Shown here: one piece after another, positions 53,147-64,000 of the stretch | Numbering within the stretch: position 1 is the stretch's first letter | Layout: every line of letters begins with the position of its first letter | From: Ferrovaceae bacterium | Lineage (GTDB): Bacteria > Pseudomonadota > Gammaproteobacteria > Burkholderiales > Ferrovaceae | Assembly (NCBI GenBank): GCA_027311025.1 | Contig: DAICZS010000003.1 | Location: 20,666 to 84,665 of the forward strand | Length of the DNA stretch: 64,000 nucleotides | Direction: 5' to 3' | Notes under the pieces: generated by a model | The model's database searches: none | Told to the model about the DNA's origin: nothing | What the model saw: only the letters and a program-made list of their open reading frames with translations | Translations under genes and position numbers: made by a program

Positions 53147-53571
53147 GACATCTGGGGGCGCAGGGGCGATTCTGCCGCAAAGGAAAGCGGCGGCAGCGGA
53201 ATGGCGGGGCTCCAACCAGGAGCGCGATGTTCGGCTAGCACATGGGTGTAGATGCCGCCGCGCACGTTCCAGCGTGCCAAGAGGCGCATGAAACGGGGTG
53301 CGGTGGCGGCCACCAGGTCATCCAGGATCCGGTTGGTCACGGCTTCGTGAAAGGCACCGTCGTTGCGGAAGGACCACAGGTACAGTTTGAGACTCTTCAA
53401 TTCCACATTGAGGGCTTCCGGGATATAGTCCAAGGTCAGCCAGGCAAAATCCGGCTGGCCTGTCTTGGGGCAAAGACAGGTAAACTCCGGCAGCTCCATG
53501 TGGATCAGGTAGTCGCGGCCGGGGTTGGGATTGGGAAAAGTCTCCAGGGTTCGGCTGGGTTGCGATGCCAT
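53143..53571 (-). CDS. queF: NADPH-dependent preQ0 reductase QueF
   Basis: This 142-residue single-domain (unimodular) QueF makes preQ1 for queuosine in tRNA. The catalytic cysteine is in [16 protein letters not shown] and the family QueF motif is ESKSLK-like here, reading [21 protein letters not shown]. It is the first gene of the queF-dap operon and divergent from smc. Linkage to dap genes is operon packing and not shared chemistry. Confidence 0.95.
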   Translation of the reverse strand: MASQPSRTLETFPNPNPGRDYLIHMELPEFTCLCPKTGQPDFAWLTLDYIPEALNVELKSLKLYLWSFRNDGAFHEAVTNRILDDLVAATAPRFMRLLARWNVRGGIYTHVLAEHRAPGWSPAIPLPPLSFAAESPLRPQMS

Positions 53572-53599
53572 TGGGGAGTCGTCCTATATCGGGTAAAAT
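53571..53599 (+). promoter_or_regulatory. Sigma-70 promoter of smc
   Basis: TTGGGG (53571-53576), a 17-base spacer and TAAAAT (53594-53599) are well placed for a start near 53606, about 32 bases before the smc TTG. The -35 touches the first codon of divergent queF. Confidence 0.6.
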
Positions 53600-53637
53600 C
53601 CTGTCATTCTAAACTTTTTTTGTCCATTGGCGCTCAA

Positions 53638-56600
53638 TTGCACCTCAAACACATCAAGCTTGCTGGCTTCAAGTCTTTCGCTGAACCTACCCAGATTCCC
53701 GTCCCCGGAAAACTTGTCGGGGTCGTGGGGCCCAACGGTTGCGGCAAATCCAATGTTATCGATGCCGTGCGTTGGGTGCTGGGCGAATCCCAGGCCCGCC
53801 ACCTGCGCGGTGAGACCCTGCAGGACGTCATTTTTGGGGGCACCGCTGACCGCAAGCCGCAAGGCCGGGCCAGTGTCGAGCTGGTGTTCGACAACACGGA
53901 CGGCCGCGCGCCCGGCCAATGGTCGCAGTATGCCGAAATCGCCGTGCGCCGGGTGCTGGCGCGCGACGGCGTCTCCAATTACTACATCAACAACGTGCAT
54001 GTGCGCCGCCGTGACGTGCAGGACATGTTCATGGGCACGGGCCTGGGCCCGCGCGCCTACGCCATCATCGAACAGGGCATGATTTCCCGCATCGTCGAAT
54101 CCAAGCCGGAAGAAATCCGCGTGTTCCTGGAAGAGGCGGCTGGCATTTCGCGCTACAAGGACCGGCGTCGCGAAACCGAATTGCGCCTCGACGACACCCG
54201 TGGGCATCTGACGCGCACCGAAGACATCCTGCGCGAGCTGTCGCAGCAAATTGAAAAGCTGGAAGGTCAGGCCGAAGTGGCCGGACACTGGCGCACCCTT
54301 CAAGACGAACTGGCGCGTGCACAAAACCTGCTGCTGCTGACGCGCAAGCGTGATGCCGAAGCCAGTCGCAACCGGGCCCTACGCGACATTGAAAAAACCC
54401 AGATCGAACTCGATGCGGCCATTGCTGGGTTGCGCGACGTGGAACGCCAGGTGGAACAGCAGCGCAATGAGCATTACGCTGCCAGCGATGCCCTCAACGC
54501 CGCCCAGGGTGCGCTGTACCAGGCCAACGCTGAAGTCACCCAGGCCGAAAACCAGCTTCAGGCCCTGCGTGTGGAACGCCGCCGCCTGGAGGGCGAGATG
54601 GCGCGCCTGCAGCAGGACATCGCTGAAGACCGGCAACGGCTGAACGCCGACCAGGAATCCCTGACCCATTTGCAGGGCGAGCTCGATCGGGCCCTCGAGC
54701 TGGTGCAGGTGGGGGCCGCACGGGTACGCCAGGAGCAGGAAGCGCTGCCCGCTGCCGAAGCATTGAGCCAGACGCGCCGCCAGGCCCTGGACGAGGCGCG
54801 CCGCAACGAAACGCAGATTCAAAGCCGCATCAGCGCTGCGCGCTCCGAGCGCACGGCCTCCGAACGACTGCTGGAACAGCTGCGAGAACGGCACGCCCGT
54901 CTTGCGGCCGAAGAGGCGCAATGGGTGGTTCCCGATGGCAGCCGCCTGGAACAGATTGCCCGGCAACTGCGTGAGCGGGAAGTGCGCGGCGCCATCCTTC
55001 ATGCCACGCGTGAAGCCATGGCGGTGCGCGTGGGGCGTTGTGAAGCCGCTTTCAACGAAGCGCGCAACCAGGCCGAAGCGCTGCGTCGCGAACGCGCCCG
55101 CATCGAGGCCGAACAGAAGGCGCTCGAATCCATGCAGTCACGCCTTGGGGTGCAGGAGCGCTCGCAGGGGCTGATCAAAAAGCACGGGTTGTCCGACCTG
55201 CCCGTGTTCTGGCACGGCATCCAGGTGGCCACCGGCTGGGAGCTGGCGGTTGAAGCCACGCTGGGGGCGCGTCTGAATGCCTATCGCAGCGAGGATTACA
55301 GTGCCGTGAAACGCTGGTCCGCCGAAGAGATTCCGGCTGGTGTCGGGCTTTTCCTGCCCGGCGCCGCAGCCGCTGCTGCGGCCCCACCCGACCTGTCGGC
55401 ACTCGCTTCGCGTCCGCGTCCCCTGCGCGATCTCGTCACCGTGCGCGTGGCCGCCTGCGAGGCGGCACTGGATGCCTGGCTGCAGGGCGTGCATGTGGTG
55501 GATGATTTTGCTGCGGCGCTGGAAGATGCGCGACGCCTGCCGCCCGGGGTGGTGCTGGTCACGCGAGAGGGACACCTCATCGAACGCCACTCCGTCCTGT
55601 TTTTTGCGCCCCAGGGCGAGTTTCATGGCGCCCTGTCGCGTGCCCGCGAGATCGAGGGGCACCAGCAGACACTGGACGAACTCAACCATCAGGGGGCCCT
55701 GCTGGACGCACGGCGCGAGGATGCTGAAACGTTCCTGGCCGCCACTCGCCGCGAGCAGACCGCAGTGGAGAATGAAGCCCGTGCCGTCGAAACCGCGCGT
55801 CACGCCCTGGATATGGAACGCACGCGGTTGCAGGGCCAGGTGGAGCGACACCAGCAACGCGCGCGTCAGGTGGCTGAAGAAAAGGTCGAGCTGGAACACC
55901 AGCAGGCAACCGAGCAGCAACGACTGCAAAACCACCAGCAGTTGCTGCTCGAGGGCGAACAGCAGTTCCGGGCGGTGACGGAAACGCTGGCGGCCCTCGA
56001 ACAGGCCTGGCGCGAAGCGGATCGCGCCCGCGACGCCCGGCGCAGTGCCCTGCAGTCCGCCGAGCGTGCGGCCCAGGAAGCGGGCTTTCTGGAAAAATCG
56101 GCGCGCGAGCGCATGGCGCATCTGGAGCATTCCCGGAGTACTGCCCAAACGCGCCTGGCACAGCGTGAACCCCGCCTGCAGGCCCTGCAGCTGGAGCTGG
56201 ACCAGGCCCTGGAAGCCCCCCTGATCGAACAACTGCAAACCGTTCTCGGTTGTCGCACCCTTTGCGAGTCGCAGTTGGGTGCGGCACGCGTGGCCCTCGA
56301 CGGCCTTGCCGCAGCCCTGCGCGAACTGGAAGAGCAGCGCCTTTCCGCCCAGCAGCGTCAGGAACCCCTGCGTGCCCGCCTCAACGAACTGGGGCTCAAG
56401 GAGCAGGAAGCCCGGCTCAATCTGGAACGGGCCGAGGAAAGCCTGCAGGCCAACCATGCCAATGAAGCCGAACTGGCCGAGATGCTGGAAAAGGGGGTGC
56501 GCACCGCCACCCTGCAGGCCGAAATTGGCAGCCTCACGCAACGCATCGAAGCGCTGGGTGCCGTCAACCTGGCCGCGCTGGCCGAGCTTGAATCCTCGCG

Positions 56601-57177
56601 CGAGCGCAAGAACTGGCTGGATGCCCAGGTGGCCGACCTGATGGCCGCCGTGGAGACGCTCGAGAGCGCCATGCGCAAGATCGATCGCGAAACCCGCGAG
56701 CAGCTGAAAGAAACCTTTGATCGCGTCAATGCCAGCTTCAGCACCTTGTTCCCCGGCCTGTTCGGGGGCGGACACGCGCGCATCGAACTGACCGGTGAGG
56801 AAATTCTCGATGCCGGCGTGCAGATCATCGCGCAGCCACCCGGCAAGAAAACCACCTCCATCCATCTGCTTTCCGGTGGTGAGAAGGCGCTGACGGCATT
56901 GGCGCTGGTGTTTTCCCTGTTCCAGCTCAACCCCGCTCCCTTCTGCCTGCTGGACGAAGTGGATGCGCCGCTGGATGATGCCAATACGGAACGGTTTGTC
57001 CGGCTGGTGCAGAAAATGTCCGAGCAAACCCAGTTTCTCTTCATTACGCACAACAAGATCGCCATGGAAATGGCCCACCAGCTGGTGGGCATCACCATGG
57101 CCGAGTCGGGTGTATCCCGCATGGTCGCGGTGGACATCGAAGAAGCCATGCGCCTGACGGATAGCGTCACGGCCTGA
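53638..57177 (+). CDS. smc: Chromosome partition protein Smc
   Basis: This 1179-residue SMC ATPase has the N-terminal Walker A VVGPNGCGKSNVIDAVRWVLGE (about 31-52). Long coiled-coil arms surround a hinge at about 500-640 (GLSDLPVFWHGIQVATGWELAVEATLGARL begins it). The C-terminal signature is LLSGGEKALTALALVFSLF (about 1077) with Walker B FCLLDEVDAPLDDAN. It compacts and helps separate chromosomes with ScpA and ScpB, both in this window. The start is TTG at 53638 (MHLKHIKLAGFKSF); in-frame ATGs lie far upstream in queF or too far inside. No Shine-Dalgarno is visible. Confidence 0.97.
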   Translation: MHLKHIKLAGFKSFAEPTQIPVPGKLVGVVGPNGCGKSNVIDAVRWVLGESQARHLRGETLQDVIFGGTADRKPQGRASVELVFDNTDGRAPGQWSQYAEIAVRRVLARDGVSNYYINNVHVRRRDVQDMFMGTGLGPRAYAIIEQGMISRIVESKPEEIRVFLEEAAGISRYKDRRRETELRLDDTRGHLTRTEDILRELSQQIEKLEGQAEVAGHWRTLQDELARAQNLLLLTRKRDAEASRNRALRDIEKTQIELDAAIAGLRDVERQVEQQRNEHYAASDALNAAQGALYQANAEVTQAENQLQALRVERRRLEGEMARLQQDIAEDRQRLNADQESLTHLQGELDRALELVQVGAARVRQEQEALPAAEALSQTRRQALDEARRNETQIQSRISAARSERTASERLLEQLRERHARLAAEEAQWVVPDGSRLEQIARQLREREVRGAILHATREAMAVRVGRCEAAFNEARNQAEALRRERARIEAEQKALESMQSRLGVQERSQGLIKKHGLSDLPVFWHGIQVATGWELAVEATLGARLNAYRSEDYSAVKRWSAEEIPAGVGLFLPGAAAAAAAPPDLSALASRPRPLRDLVTVRVAACEAALDAWLQGVHVVDDFAAALEDARRLPPGVVLVTREGHLIERHSVLFFAPQGEFHGALSRAREIEGHQQTLDELNHQGALLDARREDAETFLAATRREQTAVENEARAVETARHALDMERTRLQGQVERHQQRARQVAEEKVELEHQQATEQQRLQNHQQLLLEGEQQFRAVTETLAALEQAWREADRARDARRSALQSAERAAQEAGFLEKSARERMAHLEHSRSTAQTRLAQREPRLQALQLELDQALEAPLIEQLQTVLGCRTLCESQLGAARVALDGLAAALRELEEQRLSAQQRQEPLRARLNELGLKEQEARLNLERAEESLQANHANEAELAEMLEKGVRTATLQAEIGSLTQRIEALGAVNLAALAELESSRERKNWLDAQVADLMAAVETLESAMRKIDRETREQLKETFDRVNASFSTLFPGLFGGGHARIELTGEEILDAGVQIIAQPPGKKTTSIHLLSGGEKALTALALVFSLFQLNPAPFCLLDEVDAPLDDANTERFVRLVQKMSEQTQFLFITHNKIAMEMAHQLVGITMAESGVSRMVAVDIEEAMRLTDSVTA

Positions 57178-57214
57178 TGAAGCCAGGGCGCAGGGATGCC
57201 AAAGAGAGGGGCCG

Positions 57215-61148
<3,934 letters not shown>

Positions 61149-61688
61149 ATGGCCGTCAGGGAAGTGCTGCGCATGGGGCATCCGCTGCTGTTGCAGGAGG
61201 CCCAGCCCGTCACCCGTTTTGACACCCCCGAACTGCACGAACTGCTCCAGGACATGCGCGACACCATGGCCCATCTGGATGGCGCCGGTCTTGCCGCGCC
61301 GCAGATTGGCGTGAGCCTGCAGGTGGTCATCTTCGGCGTGGCGCATAACCCCCGCTATCCCGATGCCGAAGCCGTGCCGCAGACGGTCTTGATCAATCCA
61401 CAGCTGACGCCGCTGGACGATGAAGAGGAAGAGGGCTGGGAAGGCTGTCTGTCGGTGCCCGGCTTTCGGGGGGTGGTGCCGCGCTTCACCCATTTGCGCT
61501 ACCAGGGGTTTGATGAGAAGGGGCAAGCCATTGATCGCACCGTGACGGGCTTTCATGCCCGCGTGGTCCAGCATGAATGCGACCACCTGATGGGCATCCT
61601 CTATCCCATGCGCATTGAGGACTTCAGTCGCTTTGGTTTCACCGACGTGCTGTTTCCGGGGCTCTCGGGCGCGGGCCAGGACGACTGA
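61149..61688 (+). CDS. def: Peptide deformylase
   Basis: This 179-residue metalloenzyme removes formyl from the N-terminal Met. The three motifs are complete: [21 protein letters not shown] (metal cysteine) and [12 protein letters not shown] (the HExxH-type helix). The DEEEEGWEG acidic stretch before motif 2 is mildly unusual. It is not next to fmt, the usual partner; here it follows galU. A second def copy elsewhere is possible. It is convergent with glnD, 14 bases apart. Confidence 0.95.
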   Translation: MAVREVLRMGHPLLLQEAQPVTRFDTPELHELLQDMRDTMAHLDGAGLAAPQIGVSLQVVIFGVAHNPRYPDAEAVPQTVLINPQLTPLDDEEEEGWEGCLSVPGFRGVVPRFTHLRYQGFDEKGQAIDRTVTGFHARVVQHECDHLMGILYPMRIEDFSRFGFTDVLFPGLSGAGQDD

Positions 61689-61702
61689 CGCCCGCCTTCC
61701 CG

Positions 61703-64000
61703 CTATTCTTCCAGCGCAGCCAGCAGCTCCTGGCGCAGGGTCTCCTTGCCGGCTGCCGATTCCACCGCCGCCCCCGAAATCAGGAAGGTGTCCTCGGCGC
61801 GTTCACCCAGCGTATTGATGCGGGCACCGTGCAGGTTGATGCCGTGCTGCACCAGCACGCGCGAAATGCGGTACAGCAGCCCTGGCCGGTCACCGGCCAC
61901 GATGGTCAGGGGCCGGATGGCTTCGCGTTCTGGCGCACCCAGGTGCACCATGACGGGAATCGGGAAATGGCGCAGGTGGCGTGAAAGCCGGCTCTTCTGG
62001 GGCGCTTCGAGGGCGGACGGGGAGTTGAGCAGATGCTGCAGTTCGGTCTCGATGCGCTTCAGGGTGTCCCGGTAATGCTCTGATTCGGCACTGCGGTGCA
62101 TGACCTGAAAGGTATCGAGCGCATGACCATCCAGGGTGGTGTGGATGCGGGCCTCCATGATGGTATAGCCGATGCGGTCAAAATAGCCGCAGATGCGCGC
62201 AAACAAGGCTTCCTGGTCAGGCGAGTAGATCAGGACCTGCAGGCCTTCTCCCACCAGCGACAGGCGCGCGCGTACCACGGGTTGGGCCGAGCCCACCCGG
62301 CTGTGCAGGCTGCGGGCGTGCCAGGCGATGTCCTGCGCGTCATGGCGCTGAAAATAACTGGGATCGAGCGTGCGCCACAGGTTGATGTCCTCAGCGCTGG
62401 TGAACCCATACTGGCGCAGGATGCGCAGTGCGTCCTGGCGCTTTTCCGCAATGACGGCGTCAAGGTCTGCGCCGGAACCGGCCAGAACCCGTTGGGTGGC
62501 ACGGTACAGATCCTCCAGCAGCTTGCCCTTCCAGGCATTCCATACTTTCGGGCTGGTGCCGCGCACATCGGCCACGGTGAGCAGATAGAGCGCGGTGAGG
62601 TGGCGCTGGTCGCCCATCCGCTCGGCAAAACGGCGAATCACCTCAGGGTCGGACAGATCCTGTTTTTGTGCCACGGCCGACATCTGCAGATGCTGTTCCA
62701 CGAGCCATGCCACGAAGGCGCTGTCGGTACGCGACAGGCCATGGCGCCGGCAGAAGTAGCGTGCATCCGAACAACCCAGTTCGGAGTGGTCGCCCCCCCG
62801 GCCCTTGGCGATGTCGTGAAACAGAGCGCCGAGGTAGAGCAGATCCACCCGGTCAAACTGTCGCATCAGCATGGAGCAGAACGGAAATTCGTGGTCGTAT
62901 TGGGGGATGGCAAAACGGCGGATGTTGCGCAGCACCCGCAGGATATGTTCATCCACGGTGTAGACGTGAAACAGGTCATGCTGCATTTGTCCCACGATGC
63001 GCCCGAAGACCGGAATGTAGCGCCCCAGGATGTCGTAGTAATTCATGCGGCGCAGGACGTCTGCGGTGCGCAGGGGCTGGCGCAGAATCTCCATGAAACG
63101 CTGTTGGTTGTCCGGATCGGCGCGAAAGGCGGCATTGATGCGGTTTTTGCCGCGCCATACGGCACGCAGGGACGCGGGGGTGAACCCGCGCAGGCGCGGG
63201 TGGCGCTGCAGCATCAAAAAACCTTCCAGGATCTGGTTGGGGTCCTGCTCAAACAGGTCGTCGGGCACGGTGCCCAGCAATTCGCCATGGCGCACGAATG
63301 GTCCTGACAGGGGTTCGACATCTTCCGGCGCTTCGGGATGAACAAGGGTGTTGAGCTGTTCGATGAGGATGGTGTTGAGCAGCAGCACGGACTTGGCCGT
63401 TTTGTAGTAGGCCTGCATCATGACCTCGCTGGCACGACGGTTGCCGTGGTCTTCATAGCCCAGCTGTTTTGCCAGCGGGATTTGATGGTCAAACAGCAGT
63501 CGGTCCTCGCGGCGTCCGGCAAGATAATGCAGACGAATGCGCAGGTCCTGCAGGAATCGTTGCAGCTTGCGCGCCTGCTGCACCTCGCGCAGCGTGATCA
63601 GCCCCTCGCGGGCGAGGGAAGCCCAATGGGCATCAAGCCCCGTGCCCCAGGCCAGCCACATCACCGAATGCAGGTCGCGCAATCCCCCTGGGCTTTCCTT
63701 GATGTTGGGCTCCAGGTTGAAGGCCGTGTCATTGTGCTTGAGGTGGCGGGCGCGCTGCTCGGCAATCTTGCCCGTGACGAAAGCGGGCAGGTCCAGTGAC
63801 TGGCGCAGGGCCAGGCGCAGGCGCGCAATGGCCCCGGGGTTGCCCGCCAGGTAGCGCACGTCTGACAGGGTGGTGGTGATGGTCAGGTCCTGCATGGCCA
63901 CGAGCAGGCACTCCTCGTGGGTACGCACGCTATGTCCCACCTCGAGGCCGATGTCCCACAGCAGTCCCACCAGACGCTCCACCTTGCCGGTGGTGTCGGC
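61703..64000 (-). CDS. glnD: PII uridylyltransferase/uridylyl-removing enzyme, 5' part missing
   Basis: The visible 766 codons hold the end of the nucleotidyltransferase domain (GLEVGHSVRTHEECL, FNLEPNIKESPGGLRDLHSVMWLA) and an HD domain for uridylyl removal (LYLGALFHDIAKGRGGDHSELG). Two C-terminal ACT domains bind glutamine (from about VLIYSPDQEALFARICGYFDRIGY and TIVAGDRPGLLYRISRVLVQHGINLHGARI). The frame is open through base 64000. The first 100 or so residues, including the catalytic GGxGRG/DxD motif, lie beyond the window. A GTG at 63982 is internal and not the start. It works with GlnE in nitrogen control. Confidence 0.96.
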   Translation of the reverse strand, partial: ADTTGKVERLVGLLWDIGLEVGHSVRTHEECLLVAMQDLTITTTLSDVRYLAGNPGAIARLRLALRQSLDLPAFVTGKIAEQRARHLKHNDTAFNLEPNIKESPGGLRDLHSVMWLAWGTGLDAHWASLAREGLITLREVQQARKLQRFLQDLRIRLHYLAGRREDRLLFDHQIPLAKQLGYEDHGNRRASEVMMQAYYKTAKSVLLLNTILIEQLNTLVHPEAPEDVEPLSGPFVRHGELLGTVPDDLFEQDPNQILEGFLMLQRHPRLRGFTPASLRAVWRGKNRINAAFRADPDNQQRFMEILRQPLRTADVLRRMNYYDILGRYIPVFGRIVGQMQHDLFHVYTVDEHILRVLRNIRRFAIPQYDHEFPFCSMLMRQFDRVDLLYLGALFHDIAKGRGGDHSELGCSDARYFCRRHGLSRTDSAFVAWLVEQHLQMSAVAQKQDLSDPEVIRRFAERMGDQRHLTALYLLTVADVRGTSPKVWNAWKGKLLEDLYRATQRVLAGSGADLDAVIAEKRQDALRILRQYGFTSAEDINLWRTLDPSYFQRHDAQDIAWHARSLHSRVGSAQPVVRARLSLVGEGLQVLIYSPDQEALFARICGYFDRIGYTIMEARIHTTLDGHALDTFQVMHRSAESEHYRDTLKRIETELQHLLNSPSALEAPQKSRLSRHLRHFPIPVMVHLGAPEREAIRPLTIVAGDRPGLLYRISRVLVQHGINLHGARINTLGERAEDTFLISGAAVESAAGKETLRQELLAALEE

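Overview
The window is a compact, GC-rich bacterial chromosome segment. Nearly all of it is housekeeping genes packed into operons with 4-base stop/start overlaps. The gene content and order fit a betaproteobacterium: a mraZ-to-lpxC division and cell-wall cluster, a DUF721 gene followed by secA-argJ-DUF815-Nudix/ThiE, a yciB-bolA-parvulin-glnE block, and a smc-zipA-ligA block. The order and family cannot be fixed from sequence alone. I see no prophage, transposase, CRISPR array, tRNA or rRNA.

Region 1 (1-5.1 kb) is sensory. An orphan LuxR-type regulator is divergent from a two-gene operon that encodes an Aer-like PAS chemoreceptor and a globin-coupled GGDEF/EAL protein. A very good sigma-28 (FliA) promoter lies upstream of the chemoreceptor, so redox/oxygen sensing, motility and cyclic-di-GMP look joined in one flagellar-class operon. 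Region 2 (5.1-7.45 kb, minus strand) is feoA-feoB plus a 56-residue Cys-rich membrane protein, with a possible Fur box. Region 3 (7.55-9.0 kb) holds pyrC and the RNase P RNA gene.

Region 4 (9.07-26.9 kb) is the dcw cluster: mraZ-rsmH-ftsL-ftsI-murE-murF-mraY-murD-ftsW-murG-murC-murB-ftsQ-ftsA-ftsZ-lpxC. It has a sigma-70 promoter followed by six decamer-spaced MraZ boxes. The ddl gene usually found between murB and ftsQ is absent. Region 5 (26.9-33.2 kb) has DUF721, secA, argJ, a DUF815 ATPase and a Nudix-ThiE fusion. Region 6 (33.2-44 kb) has a lipid A acyltransferase homologue, ygfZ, ygfX, purL, glnE, a parvulin, bolA and yciB.

Region 7 (44-49 kb) is a PHP phosphoesterase gene followed by trpS-scpA-scpB-rluB. 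Region 8 (48.3-53.6 kb, minus) is queF-dapC-dapD-NRDE-dapE-prmB, most of the succinylase lysine/diaminopimelate route that supplies the MurE substrate. Region 9 (53.6-64 kb) is smc-zipA-ligA-galU-def, then the 3' part of glnD, which runs off the window.

The most unusual feature is a family of short perfect palindromes with arms GGGGACAGACCCC / GGGGTCTGTCCCC. Full copies lie inside the coding sequences of murE and murD and at the end of the Cys-rich Feo gene. Half copies lie in murB and murF. All are in frame. Two unrelated proteins on opposite strands therefore carry the same repeat-encoded peptide (GTDP-x-x-GSVP).
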